From Streptococcus oriscaviae (GTDB lineage Bacteria > Bacillota > Bacilli > Lactobacillales > Streptococcaceae): 64,000 bases of DNA. The translations under genes were made by a program, and so were the position numbers. The first letter of the stretch is position 1. Each line of letters starts with the position of its first letter. Shown here in pieces: positions 30,764 to 39,342 of this stretch. The stretch covers positions 1,054,001 through 1,118,000 of the forward strand of contig NZ_CP073084.1 of assembly GCF_018137985.1 (NCBI RefSeq), in the 5' to 3' direction. Below the pieces are notes generated by a model. The model saw only the letters and a program-made list of their open reading frames with translations. It searched no databases and was not told the DNA's origin.

Positions 30764-32479
30764 ATGACAGACCAGCAAACTCTGAAAGACCTCCGCCATC
30801 GTAGCTCGGTCTACGATTCGATGGTTAAATCCCCTAACCGTGCCATGCTTCGTGCGACTGGCATGCAGGATCAACATTTTGACGCTCCTATTGTCGGAGT
30901 CATCTCGACCTGGGCAGAAAACACTCCTTGTAATATCCACCTCCATGATTTTGGTAAATTAGCAAAAGAAGGTGTCAAGGCAGCCGGAGCCTGGCCAGTC
31001 CAATACGGAACCATTACTGTGGCCGACGGTATCGCCATGGGAACCCCCGGCATGCGCTTCTCGCTGACATCGCGCGACATCATCGCAGACTCTATCGAAG
31101 CGGCTATGGGTGGACACAATGTGGATGCCTTTGTGGCTATCGGAGGCTGTGACAAGAACATGCCAGGTTCCATGATTGCCATTGCCAACATGGACATTCC
31201 TGCTATCTTTGCCTATGGCGGTACCATTGCTCCAGGCAATCTGAATGGTAAAGATATTGACCTCGTTTCAGTCTTTGAAGGTATTGGTAAGTGGAACAAC
31301 GGCGATTTGACGGCTGAAGAAGTCCGTCAAATTGAGTGCAATGCCTGCCCTGGTCCTGGCGGCTGTGGCGGTATGTACACGGCTAATACCATGGCGACAG
31401 CCATTGAGGTCATGGGTATGTCCATTCCAGGCTCTTCGTCCCACCCTGCCGAATCTCCTGAGAAAAAAGCAGATATTGAAGAAGCTGGCCGTGCTGTTGT
31501 GCGGATGTTGGAGCTGGGTATCAAACCATCCGACATCATGACCCGTGAAGCCTTTGAGGACGCCATTACGGTCACCATGGCACTCGGTGGCTCCACAAAC
31601 GCTACTCTTCACCTTCTAGCCATTGCTCACGCTGCAAACGTTGACTTGACCTTGGAAGATTTCAATGATTTCCAAGAACGCGTGCCTCACTTGGCAGACC
31701 TGAAACCATCAGGAAAATACGTTTTCCAAGACCTCTACAATGTCGGCGGCGTCCCAGCTGTCATGAAATACTTGCTCAAAAACGGCTTCCTCCATGGTGA
31801 CCGCATCACCTGTACCGGTAAAACCGTTGCTGAAAACTTGGAAAACTTTGCTGATTTGACACCTGGACAAGATGTCATCATGCCGCTTGAAAATCCAAAA
31901 CGTGCGGATGGACCTCTGATTATCTTGAAAGGTAACCTAGCTCCTGAAGGAGCTGTTGCCAAGGTTTCAGGTGTGAAAGTCCGCAACCATACTGGACCAG
32001 CCAAGGTCTTTGATTCGGAAGAAGAAGCAATTGAAGCTGTCTTGACAGACGAAATCGTAGACGGTGATGTAGTCGTTGTCCGCTATGTTGGGCCAAAAGG
32101 TGGGCCTGGTATGCCGGAAATGCTGTCGCTCTCATCTATGATTGTCGGAAAAGGCCAAGGCGACAAGGTGGCCCTTCTGACAGACGGTCGCTTCTCTGGC
32201 GGAACCTATGGTCTGGTAGTCGGCCACATCGCCCCTGAAGCTCAGGACGGCGGCCCGATCGCCTACCTCCGCACTGGCGATTTGGTGACGGTTGACCAAG
32301 ATACTAAGGAAATCACCATGCACGTTTCCGACCAAGAAATCGAAGACCGCAAGAAAACGACGGTCATTCCACCACTCTACTCTCGTGGTGTCCTTGGCAA
32401 ATACGCTCACACCGTATCCTCCGCCTCTAAAGGAGCTGTCACAGACTTCTGGCGACCAGAACGTACTGGTAAAAAATAG
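30764..32479 (+). CDS. ilvD: Dihydroxy-acid dehydratase IlvD
   Basis: The 571-residue iron-sulfur dehydratase makes the 2-oxo acid precursors of valine and isoleucine. The cluster cysteines are in GGCDKNMPG (about residues 125-133) and [14 protein letters not shown] (about 193-206), and the C-terminal half carries SDGR-like TDGRFSGGT (about 478-486). It lies away from ilvBNC but has its own CodY-like box. Its need for an iron-sulfur cluster links it functionally to the suf operon in this window. Confidence 0.96.
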   Translation: MTDQQTLKDLRHRSSVYDSMVKSPNRAMLRATGMQDQHFDAPIVGVISTWAENTPCNIHLHDFGKLAKEGVKAAGAWPVQYGTITVADGIAMGTPGMRFSLTSRDIIADSIEAAMGGHNVDAFVAIGGCDKNMPGSMIAIANMDIPAIFAYGGTIAPGNLNGKDIDLVSVFEGIGKWNNGDLTAEEVRQIECNACPGPGGCGGMYTANTMATAIEVMGMSIPGSSSHPAESPEKKADIEEAGRAVVRMLELGIKPSDIMTREAFEDAITVTMALGGSTNATLHLLAIAHAANVDLTLEDFNDFQERVPHLADLKPSGKYVFQDLYNVGGVPAVMKYLLKNGFLHGDRITCTGKTVAENLENFADLTPGQDVIMPLENPKRADGPLIILKGNLAPEGAVAKVSGVKVRNHTGPAKVFDSEEEAIEAVLTDEIVDGDVVVVRYVGPKGGPGMPEMLSLSSMIVGKGQGDKVALLTDGRFSGGTYGLVVGHIAPEAQDGGPIAYLRTGDLVTVDQDTKEITMHVSDQEIEDRKKTTVIPPLYSRGVLGKYAHTVSSASKGAVTDFWRPERTGKK

Positions 32480-32492
32480 ACTTATTTAACTT

Positions 32493-32516
32493 ACCCTGTC
32501 TTTGTGGCAGGGTTTT
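32493..32516 (+). terminator. Probable ilvD terminator
   Basis: A short 6-bp stem (ACCCTG with CAGGGT) is followed by TTTT. It lies 14 bases after the stop codon. Confidence 0.5.
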
Positions 32517-32534
32517 CCCATAGGAGAAAATCAA

Positions 32535-32921
32535 ATGAAATTACATGTCGAACTCTCCCGCTTTCGGGTCAAGGAAGGCAAATCATCCGTCGTTGACCAG
32601 TGGATGAATTTCCTAAACGAGCATATGGAAGATACTCTTTTGACTCTCCAAGGGGAGAAGATGTATGTCGAAACCATCTTTCGCGAAGTTCTCGATGGGC
32701 AAGAATACCTCTACTGGTACTCCGTCCAAGCTGAGGGCGGTATCGAGGTCGAAAACTCTGAATCCTACATTGACAAGAAACACTTGGAATACTGGGAAGA
32801 ATGTATTGACCCTAGCTATGGCATGATTGACTTGAACCCTCAAGTCGTCATGATTCCAAAACCAATTTATGAAACCATGGAAGAATTGGACAGACAATAC
32901 GATGAAACCTACAAAAAATGA
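32535..32921 (+). CDS. DUF6176-like protein
   Basis: This 128-residue soluble, acidic protein resembles the uncharacterised DUF6176 family as I remember it (N-terminus MKLHVELSRFRVKEGK, then a ferredoxin-like alternation of strands and helices). The function is unknown. ATG 32535 has AGGAGA upstream; the longer frame is unlikely because it would cross the ilvD terminator. A convergent terminator follows immediately. Confidence 0.75.
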   Translation: MKLHVELSRFRVKEGKSSVVDQWMNFLNEHMEDTLLTLQGEKMYVETIFREVLDGQEYLYWYSVQAEGGIEVENSESYIDKKHLEYWEECIDPSYGMIDLNPQVVMIPKPIYETMEELDRQYDETYKK

Positions 32922-32946
32922 GTTGCATTTCACAACTCATTTTTTA
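32914..32946. terminator. Bidirectional terminator
   Basis: AAAAAATGAGTT and AACTCATTTTTT form a 12-bp stem with A and T runs on either side. It lies between the convergent DUF6176-like gene and the SufT-like gene and overlaps the stop codon of the first. Confidence 0.9.
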
Positions 32947-33285
32947 TTTTGGACTAATCCCCAGAGCGATGCGCCCCAGTCGGCTAATTCGGGTCATTTT
33001 CCAGGCGGGAGACCAGACTATTTCCACTCCTGCATTATTGATTCCATCGATAGTTTTCAGTGCATCAATCAAATCTCCGGGCAAGGTATCGGCACAGCTA
33101 CAACCCGAATCGGTAAAGGTCATGACGACCTTGCAAAAACCTTTGTCATCCAAGTCAATCTCATAAACCAGACCGAGATTGTAAATGTCCAGTTCAATCT
33201 CAGGGTCATAGATTGACTCAAGCACTTCTACCAACTGACTTGCCAAGGCTTGCGCCCGCTCATTGACCTTTATATCCTCTCTCAT
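32944..33285 (-). CDS. MIP18/DUF59 family metal-sulfur cluster protein (SufT/PaaD-like)
   Basis: The 113-residue protein has the DUF59 fold with the conserved YDPEIELDIYNLGLVYEI block (about residues 26-43) and the cysteine motif SGCSCAD (about 60-66). Members help iron-sulfur cluster maturation or transfer. It is separate from the suf operon here. The two cysteines are intact. Ribosome-binding site GAGAGGA precedes the start. Confidence 0.9.
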   Translation of the reverse strand: MREDIKVNERAQALASQLVEVLESIYDPEIELDIYNLGLVYEIDLDDKGFCKVVMTFTDSGCSCADTLPGDLIDALKTIDGINNAGVEIVWSPAWKMTRISRLGRIALGISPK

Positions 33286-33357
33286 GTCCTCTCCCTTCGG
33301 AAAATGATTTTTCCTATTTTCTCATATTTGAGGCTATTTTTCAATAGGAAATTAAAA

Positions 33358-33379
33358 AAGGCGGTTTGCACCGCCAATT
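33358..33379 (-). terminator. Terminator of the PNPOx-like gene
   Basis: A 6-bp GC-rich stem (GGCGGT with ACCGCC, loop TTGC) is followed on the minus strand by a run of six T. Confidence 0.8.
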
Positions 33380-33407
33380 TTCGGGAGTCCCCCCGTTTCC
33401 CGCTTCC

Positions 33408-33863
33408 TTATACAATCGTCCGAGTCACAGAGCCTTCACCGCCTCCGATTGGAAAGACGTATTTATGGCTCTGGGTCAAGCTGTGGTAAAAACCTTGACC
33501 TTCGTAGATTTGAAAGACCTGCATGGAATCCGCATTTTCCTCATCCTTGTAAACATGCTGATAATAGGGATTGTCCGCAAAAATCTTGCGCAAATCCTCA
33601 TTTTCAACCGGCCGAACCCGGCCTTCAATCCGAATGACCTGAATCAGGTATTTTTCCTCTGACATGGCTGTCAGGGCGATATGAGCATTTTCCTGCAGCT
33701 GACGGTAAAAATGCGTTTGTGGACTAGTCATGAAAAAGATCCCTTCTTCATTGGCGGCAGTAATGTGGGCGTGACGAGCATGGGGCATCCCATCTGCGTC
33801 CACCGTCGCAAAAACTCCCACCTTCATCTCCTCCAGAATGTCCATAATGCACTTGACTTCCAT
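33408..33863 (-). CDS. Pyridoxamine 5'-phosphate oxidase-like flavoprotein
   Basis: The 151-residue protein has the split beta-barrel flavin-binding fold, with VGVFATVDADGMPHARHAHI near residues 15-34 and a conserved FMTSPQTHFYRQL segment. It probably binds FMN, F420-like or heme cofactors; the substrate is unknown. I chose ATG 33863 because AAGGAGG lies directly upstream; the longer frame adds 58 residues without family features. An extended -10 (TGTTATACT) lies at 33897-33905. Confidence 0.85.
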   Translation of the reverse strand: MEVKCIMDILEEMKVGVFATVDADGMPHARHAHITAANEEGIFFMTSPQTHFYRQLQENAHIALTAMSEEKYLIQVIRIEGRVRPVENEDLRKIFADNPYYQHVYKDEENADSMQVFQIYEGQGFYHSLTQSHKYVFPIGGGEGSVTRTIV

Positions 33864-33896
33864 AGCCAGCCTCCTTGAAACCGTTTTCTTAACTCT

Positions 33897-33905
33897 AGTA
33901 TAACA
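33897..33905 (-). promoter_or_regulatory. Promoter of the PNPOx-like gene (extended -10)
   Basis: The minus strand reads TGTTATACT about 35 bases upstream of the start at 33863. Confidence 0.6.
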
Positions 33906-34098
33906 GAAAAGAAGAGAAAGGGAAAGCGAGTGGGCCGGATTTCTGGGGGGGAAGTAGCTTTTCACGAATGCATCTGGTGACATTCGTGCGGTATTTGACA
34001 AAACTTGCCAAAAATGACAAGTTTTTTCAAATCCCAATTTGTAAAATTAAGCAAAATCGAACCAGAAAATACAAAAGTTTACTTTATTCTTGGGAACT

Positions 34099-34143
34099 AA
34101 AAAATAGCTCGTCAACTCGCCAAAGTTAGGATGGCTATTTTTT
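34099..34143. terminator. Bidirectional terminator at the toxin 3' end
   Basis: AAAAAATAGC and GCTATTTTTT are perfectly complementary 10-base arms with T runs on both strands. The stop codon of the small toxin-like gene lies in the stem. Confidence 0.8.
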
Positions 34144-34230
34144 TGTCGCATTTAGCAATTTAAGGACTAACATCACAAGAGCAATAACAAAGTTACCAGC
34201 TACAAACATGAGTGTCAAAACCTCCAACAT
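34135..34230 (-). CDS. Putative holin-like type I toxin
   Basis: This 31-residue peptide has a single hydrophobic helix (about residues 8-27) with the pattern LTLMFVAGNFVIALVMLVLK and a basic tail ATKK. It resembles the Hol_Tox/TxpA class of membrane toxins of Firmicutes. The GGAAGG upstream of ATG 34230 lies in an inverted repeat (TCCAA with TTGGA), so the ribosome-binding site is probably hidden in the mRNA, as in known type I systems. The start is uncertain because the spacing is short; an upstream non-ATG start is possible. An antisense antitoxin RNA is expected but not located. Confidence 0.55.
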   Translation of the reverse strand: MLEVLTLMFVAGNFVIALVMLVLKLLNATKK

Positions 34231-34374
34231 CCTTCCAATGGCCGTTGGAGAATTTGCTTTAAACTCTCTGAAGCAATAAGGTAAATTTTGAGGTGACCTT
34301 TTCAAAAAACCACGAAAAAAACACCCCATGGTGTGAACCATGAAGTGCTTTGAAACGTTGATATATCGCTGATA

Positions 34375-34392
34375 ATTAACGTTTTGAGAATT
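34375..34392. repeat. attL of the rpsI element
   Basis: The 18 bases ATTAACGTTTTGAGAATT are identical to the rpsI 3' end at 45191-45208. Flanking bases differ on both sides. Nearby inverted sequences (around 34356 and 34433) may be further recombination sites. Confidence 0.85.
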
Positions 34393-34500
34393 TCGCTATT
34401 GAAAACAAAGAATTCTTAACCCTTACAAATCCCGTTATATCAACATTTACAAAAATGAAACTTCCATGAAAATGGACTAAAATCCACTGATTTGGATAAA

Positions 34501-34518
34501 ATTGACACCAATTAACAC
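34501..34518. promoter_or_regulatory. Putative integrase arm-type sites, left end
   Basis: Two tandem copies of an ACACCA unit (GACACCA then TTAACACCA) lie about 110 bases inside attL. The same units occur in the right end at 45137-45154. Short direct repeats at both ends of an element are typical arm-binding sites of Tn916/lambda-type integrases. Confidence 0.5.
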
Positions 34519-34535
34519 CATAAAATAGACTAGTC

Positions 34536-34561
34536 AACCACTTCATTTGAGGTGGTTTTTA
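34536..34561 (+). terminator. Terminator inside the left end, facing inward
   Basis: AACCAC and GTGGTT arms are followed by a T run on the plus strand. No plus-strand gene precedes it in the integrated state. In the excised circle it would lie downstream of the integrase gene, so it may terminate the int transcript there. Confidence 0.5.
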
Positions 34562-34664
34562 CTTTGATTTTACAAAAGAAAATGCAAAATCTTTAATTCA
34601 AAATTGTCACCAACTTTCAATTTGATTGACCTCTTTCTTTTTATACTAGTTAACTCTAATCATG

Positions 34665-34880
34665 CTAACTTCTGTAAAAGTAGTCATCTTCTTTATATTG
34701 GATTAGAGATTGGCCTAATACTAACCTAGGCCTCATATAATTTGAAGAATCCTCAAATTCGGAAAAATCAGAAATTTTATGTCCCGCCTGCAATAAAAAC
34801 ATGTTACGCCTATCACCAAACTTTCCTCTAATATATAGAATAGGTAAACTCTCATTAACAGCTTTTCCAGTCACCAGCAA
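34665..34880 (-). pseudogene. Hypothetical protein or gene remnant
   Basis: A 71-codon frame has no ribosome-binding site, and its only start is TTG at 34880 (or GTG two codons later). The predicted peptide is soluble, with LYIRGKFGDRRNMFLLQ near residues 15-31. I do not recognise it. It overlaps the last codons of the remnant upstream. Both may be parts of decayed element genes. Confidence 0.35.
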
Positions 34881-34894
34881 TTTAGAGTTGTTAA

Positions 34895-35038
34895 CTATTG
34901 TTTAAATTTATCTTTTAATAAATCATAAAGTGTTCGAAAATCATTTGGAATTGATGATTTTTTAATACTATGTACTTTCTTTATAGCATCTAGAAGTTTA
35001 TTAACATCAGAAAAGTATTCTTTTACAAAGTCACTTTT
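34895..35038 (-). pseudogene. 3' fragment of an unknown gene
   Basis: The minus strand codes for 47 residues of plausible protein (KSDFVKEYFSDVNKLL, then a lysine-rich helix, ending DLLKDKFKQ stop). There is no start codon, and a stop lies just upstream, so this is the tail of a gene truncated at its 5' end. The interval 35039-35189 shows nothing I can name and is probably the junction with the cargo module. Confidence 0.4.
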
Positions 35039-35189
35039 TTACGGATTCTAAATTTATTTTATTTGCATGTCAGGTATCCATACGTTACAATTTATAAAAG
35101 CTAAACTCACTTTTGAGTTCCGAGCAGTTGTTGTTTGCTGATTCCGTGGCCAAAGGGATGGCATCATGAATCACCATATCTTATCACTG

Positions 35190-35561
35190 TTACTCAACAT
35201 TCACGCTAATACTCACAATCTCCTTTGTCTGAGAGTTGAAAATCACAGAATAGGCATATACTTCGCCTTTTTCATGGAGACTGGTTTTAAGTGCAGAAAC
35301 ACTTACAATATTTTCAAAAGTTTCCTGCTGTTTTTCTTCGGAATCAAGTGATACAAATTCATTTTCCTTGATTTGTTTACCTACACTATAGGAAAAATCG
35401 CCTTCATCAAACGTTACATCGTACTCGCTGGAAATAATTTGATTTGCTGCTTTAATCACTTGCTTTTCCTCGTCAGAATAAGTTTCATTTTTCATTGAAC
35501 ATCCTGATAGCATACATAAGACCACAACTGCGGCAAACAATACGCTAAATATTCTCTTCAT
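35190..35561 (-). CDS. Small lipoprotein of the Bce-type module
   Basis: The 123-residue protein has a signal peptide with lipobox LSGC (cysteine near residue 21), so it is anchored on the outer face of the membrane. The mature part is acidic and starts after CSMKNETYSD; I do not recognise a named domain. ATG 35561 follows GAAAGGAG; the frame upstream to 35666 only overlaps the permease gene. It begins five bases after the permease stop and is the last gene of the operon. Lipoproteins next to peptide-antibiotic ABC transporters often bind or sequester the peptide; here that is inferred. Confidence 0.78.
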   Translation of the reverse strand: MKRIFSVLFAAVVVLCMLSGCSMKNETYSDEEKQVIKAANQIISSEYDVTFDEGDFSYSVGKQIKENEFVSLDSEEKQQETFENIVSVSALKTSLHEKGEVYAYSVIFNSQTKEIVSISVNVE

Positions 35562-35565
35562 TCTT

Positions 35566-37479
35566 TTAACTCCTTTCATAATCCTGATACACTTTACGGA
35601 AAACAGCTTTTCGATAGGAAGCATCGATCCCAAAGTAAATTCCCGTCTGCAATACAAGCAGCACAACTGTAAACCAGAAAGCTACCGGAATATTTGAAAC
35701 AATCGCAAATCGTTCGCTAATAAAAATTCCAATCCAAAGGTAAATCAGAGCAACAAGGAAAGGAACCAACAAAATCAAGGATGTTACCTTGCGCAATGCA
35801 GAAGATAACTCTTTCTTGGACAACCCGATTTTTACAATTCCTTTGTACTTTTTGCATTCTGCATCCAACTCCGAATATAGTCTGGAGTATATAAAGCTTG
35901 CAACTGCAAGAATAAACGTGAAGCACAGCATACTGCCGATATATAACGTCAGATTGTTCTGCAGCTGGCTGGTGCGATAGTAGCTGTACGCAGTTATCAC
36001 ATTTGCATCTCTGTTTTCAATACTGGTTTTCAATGAGTTTTCAACCGCTTCGGGACTATGACTATTCATTTCCCAGTTATCATAAACAAATGCTGTGATA
36101 GTCTTGCTGTCCATCTGTGGCTTCAAAGCATCAAAAACTGAATCATTTACAATGCAAACATTGGTTGTGAAACCGGACAGCATAATGGTTGCTTCTGTAT
36201 ATCCTTCTACAGACAGATCAAAACGATTTTCATCCATAAAGGACTGAATATCTGACGGAATCTTTTTGACGGTTTCTCCTGCATTTCCAGCAACGAGAAA
36301 AACGCCGTCTTCTGAAACTGTCACTGTTTCTCTACCGAGAAACTTCATTATGATGTTGTAATCACTTGCAGACATCATCGCAGAACGGGTTGGGTTAGCC
36401 TTATTGTACCAAAGGTTAAATACAGCTTTTTGATAACCGGGCAAGTCTTGCAGTTCCTTTTCAATCACAGCCACGTCGCCGGCAACATCTGCATTTTCTG
36501 TCCAGGCATTATAACTTATAGCATAGGGCATGATCTTCTCCGTTTCTGTTTTCACATTTGTCGACATGGAAAACAAGAGGATGATGGAAAAGAATGAAAT
36601 GGCATACAATACAGCGGAAATTGTCATTGTCTGCGCATTTGCTCTCAGTTTTGCTTTTTTATCGCTGCTGTAAAGCAAACGTCCTCTTGCATGACTTTTT
36701 TTTGAAAGGGCAAGGGCCATACACATTCCATAGGCAAACATCAAATAAGTTCCAGTGATAATGGTAAAAACCAACACCAAAGCAGTCACACTGTTGTCCT
36801 GAATCTGTTTAGCCATCTGTGTCCCGCTTGTAAAAAGCCAAACCATAAAACCAAATAAAACTAAAAATACAATAAGAAGGGGTAACAGTTTCTGTGGCTT
36901 TTCACCGGTTACTTCGGTTTTTAATAAACGTACCACCTCTTTCTTGCGAATCAGCCTTGGCGTAAAAAAAGCAATCGCTAAAAAGACAATTCCCAAGACA
37001 ATAACAGTAGTAATGATTGCCTGAACAGGGAAATAGAAAGTAAAGTCGGATACGCCGATAACTTTATTTGCAATGTCCAAAAAGAATTTTGAAAACACAA
37101 ATCCCAGCAAAATCCCCGTTACGATAGATGCAAATCCAACAATCATGTTTTCCAGAAACACAAGTTTGTTAACCTGCTTTTTTGATGCGCCCAAAATAGT
37201 GATCAAACCGAACTGGCGACTTCGAGCCTTCAGAAAACATCCCACAGAGTATGAAATAAAGCAAACGGAAAATCCAATGGAAATAAGCTCGCCTACTATA
37301 AGGATCAACCCCATGGTGCTGTCTCGGTCAATGATACTCATGGCCGGGTGAAACGACAGCACCGTGAACAGGAAAAATACAAATACAGAAAACACGCAGT
37401 TCACGAAGTAATAAATATAGTTTCTTCTGTCACGGCTGATATTGTTGCGGGCAAAGTCAAATAAGGTCATGCGGTTCAC
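35566..37479 (-). CDS. BceB/VraG-type ABC transporter permease (FtsX family)
   Basis: The 637-residue permease has about ten membrane helices. One comes first, then three, then two more by about residue 310. A large extracellular domain of about 200 residues follows (about 315-515), then the last helices. FtsX-like core regions occur near residues 60-180 and 530-625. This layout defines the BceAB class that removes bacitracin, lantibiotics or similar peptides from their lipid targets and signals to a partner kinase. It overlaps the ATPase gene by 23 bases. Specificity cannot be read from the sequence. Confidence 0.9.
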   Translation of the reverse strand: MNRMTLFDFARNNISRDRRNYIYYFVNCVFSVFVFFLFTVLSFHPAMSIIDRDSTMGLILIVGELISIGFSVCFISYSVGCFLKARSRQFGLITILGASKKQVNKLVFLENMIVGFASIVTGILLGFVFSKFFLDIANKVIGVSDFTFYFPVQAIITTVIVLGIVFLAIAFFTPRLIRKKEVVRLLKTEVTGEKPQKLLPLLIVFLVLFGFMVWLFTSGTQMAKQIQDNSVTALVLVFTIITGTYLMFAYGMCMALALSKKSHARGRLLYSSDKKAKLRANAQTMTISAVLYAISFFSIILLFSMSTNVKTETEKIMPYAISYNAWTENADVAGDVAVIEKELQDLPGYQKAVFNLWYNKANPTRSAMMSASDYNIIMKFLGRETVTVSEDGVFLVAGNAGETVKKIPSDIQSFMDENRFDLSVEGYTEATIMLSGFTTNVCIVNDSVFDALKPQMDSKTITAFVYDNWEMNSHSPEAVENSLKTSIENRDANVITAYSYYRTSQLQNNLTLYIGSMLCFTFILAVASFIYSRLYSELDAECKKYKGIVKIGLSKKELSSALRKVTSLILLVPFLVALIYLWIGIFISERFAIVSNIPVAFWFTVVLLVLQTGIYFGIDASYRKAVFRKVYQDYERS

Positions 37480-38215
37480 CTCCCAAAAGACTCATAGCAT
37501 CCACAATCTCCTGTTGAAAAGTCCTTCGATTTCCATCGGAGACAATTTCCTGGTATAACTGTCCGTCTTTGATAATCAGGACGCGCTTGCAATAGCTCGC
37601 CACAAAAGAATCGTGCGTTACCATCAGGATAGTGGCATTTTTCGTTTCGTTGAGCATCCGGAATAATTCCATAACATCTTTCGTAGCCTTGGAATCGAGA
37701 TTTCCGGTAGGTTCGTCTGCCAGAAGCAAAGACGGATTGGTTGCAACGGCACGGGCAACTGCGGTACGCTGTGCCTGCCCTCCGGATATTTCAAAAGTGC
37801 GTTTGGAAAGGAGAGGCTCAATTCCTAAAAGTGCAGCAACCTCCGCGGTGCGCTTTTTAATCTCAGGAACAGGAACACCTTCCAATGTCAACGGCAGCAT
37901 GATATTTTCGCCCACTGTCAAAGTATGCACCAAATTGAAGTCCTGAAATACAAAGCCCAAGGTATTCCGTCTAAAATGTGCCAGTTGGTCGTCATTCATT
38001 TCGTGGGGATCTTCACTATCAATGCAGACACTGCCGCTGGTAGGGTGATCGATGGTAGAAATCACATTTAAAAGAGTGCTTTTACCACTACCGGATGGTC
38101 CCATAATGGCGACAAATTCTCCTTTTTCAATACTAAAGTTAATATCATTCAAAGCGGTATATGGAACTTTTCCCTCATATACTTTACCAAGATGTTTTGT
38201 TGTTAAAATTGACAT
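37457..38215 (-). CDS. BceA/VraF-type ABC transporter ATPase
   Basis: The 252-residue ATPase has Walker A GPSGSGKST (about residues 38-46), signature ISGGQAQR (about 143-150) and Walker B LLLADEP (about 162-168), in the LolD/MacB subclass. ATG 38215 has AAGGAGG eight bases upstream; a start six codons earlier would consume that ribosome-binding site. It has its own promoter region below the histidine kinase gene, with a perfect 13-bp inverted repeat upstream. Confidence 0.92.
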   Translation of the reverse strand: MSILTTKHLGKVYEGKVPYTALNDINFSIEKGEFVAIMGPSGSGKSTLLNVISTIDHPTSGSVCIDSEDPHEMNDDQLAHFRRNTLGFVFQDFNLVHTLTVGENIMLPLTLEGVPVPEIKKRTAEVAALLGIEPLLSKRTFEISGGQAQRTAVARAVATNPSLLLADEPTGNLDSKATKDVMELFRMLNETKNATILMVTHDSFVASYCKRVLIIKDGQLYQEIVSDGNRRTFQQEIVDAMSLLGGEPHDLI

Positions 38216-38245
38216 CTTTACAACCTCCTTCATTGTTCTGCATTT

Positions 38246-38251
38246 AGTATA
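38246..38251 (-). promoter_or_regulatory. Candidate -10 of the ABC genes
   Basis: The minus strand reads TATACT about 30 bases upstream of the ATPase start. There is no good -35, as expected for a promoter that needs a response regulator. The inverted repeat at 38276-38317 lies just upstream. Confidence 0.45.
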
Positions 38252-38275
38252 GCTGATATCTCAAAAAATAAAAAT

Positions 38276-38317
38276 CGAGAAAGATTACGGAACATGACAG
38301 TTTTGTAATCTTTCTCG
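38276..38317. promoter_or_regulatory. Perfect 13-bp inverted repeat: kinase terminator and/or response-regulator site
   Basis: CGAGAAAGATTAC and GTAATCTTTCTCG flank a 16-base loop. It lies six bases after the kinase stop codon, and on the minus strand T-rich sequence follows, so it can terminate the regulatory transcript. It also sits just upstream of the ATPase promoter, where Bce-type regulators bind. Confidence 0.6.
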
Positions 38318-38322
38318 AAATG

Positions 38323-39342
38323 CTATATTTCACTTTTTGCATGAAAATAAATAGTAAATGTACTTCCTTTTCCTAATTCTGACTGCACCATTATGGTATG
38401 TCCCAGATAATCCAGGCTTTGTTTTACCATATACAAGCCCAATCCGCTTGATTCTCCGCGCAGGCGTCCATTCTGTCCCGTAAAAAACAAATCAAAAATT
38501 CGATTGAAGTCACGAGGATCAATGCCACATCCTTCATCTTGGATACTCAATGAAGTACATTCTTCTGATCTGTCAGCACGGACGGTAATTTTCTTTCCTT
38601 CATCACTATATTTGATAGCATTGGTTAAGAGTTGGTACAACACGAAACGAAGCCATTTGGAATCGCTGTACACCACCAAATCATCTGCAATCTCAAGTTT
38701 TGGAAAAATTCCTTTTGTAATAAATGAGCTTTTTAACTCGTTGATACAATCTTTACACATACTGTGCAAATTCACTTTTTCGGAATGAAAATCATTTTTT
38801 ATTGCATCAAGTTTATACATATTCAAAACCTGATCCAAATCATATTGTATTTGCGCCGCTGATTGTGCTATTTTACGAAAATCCGAATCGCCTTTTTTGT
38901 TTTCTGAAACCAGACGGATCACGGATAAAGGCATTTTTAATTGATGCACCCAGCGATAAATCATGATCTTACTCTGCTTTTGCTTGTCCTCCATACGAGC
39001 TAACCGGTTTAAATATAACCTGTGCTGTTCCTCAACTAACTTCCGATAGTGCTGTTCCTCGCGGCCTTTGGGTTCGCTGATTAGAAAATCCTCCAAGGTC
39101 TTGTTTTCATTACAAAGGATTTCATAAAAATCCCATGTGGAATATAGCCGGTAAAGCAAGAAGCACAATAAAATAAACAGAGATAAAAATACATAATACC
39201 ACCATGTTCCTACGGGATTTCCACTAATTAAAGTCAAATAAACAATCATAATGGAAACCGGCGCTGCTAAAAAAAGAAGAATTACCCATAGGTGATCCAA
39301 AACAAAACATTTTAAATGTTTTGCAAGTTTTTTATTTTTCAT
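38323..39342 (-). CDS. Intramembrane-sensing histidine kinase (BceS/GraS type)
   Basis: The 339-residue kinase has two N-terminal membrane helices (about residues 15-36 and 46-64) joined by a very short external loop. It therefore lacks a sensor domain, as is usual for kinases that sense through a BceAB transporter. The phospho-acceptor is in the motif WVHQLKMPLSVIRL (about residues 131-144). The ATP-binding domain has N, G1 (DEGCGI) and G2 (SSGLGLYMV) boxes. The start overlaps the response regulator stop by 11 bases. Confidence 0.92.
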   Translation of the reverse strand: MKNKKLAKHLKCFVLDHLWVILLFLAAPVSIMIVYLTLISGNPVGTWWYYVFLSLFILLCFLLYRLYSTWDFYEILCNENKTLEDFLISEPKGREEQHYRKLVEEQHRLYLNRLARMEDKQKQSKIMIYRWVHQLKMPLSVIRLVSENKKGDSDFRKIAQSAAQIQYDLDQVLNMYKLDAIKNDFHSEKVNLHSMCKDCINELKSSFITKGIFPKLEIADDLVVYSDSKWLRFVLYQLLTNAIKYSDEGKKITVRADRSEECTSLSIQDEGCGIDPRDFNRIFDLFFTGQNGRLRGESSGLGLYMVKQSLDYLGHTIMVQSELGKGSTFTIYFHAKSEI

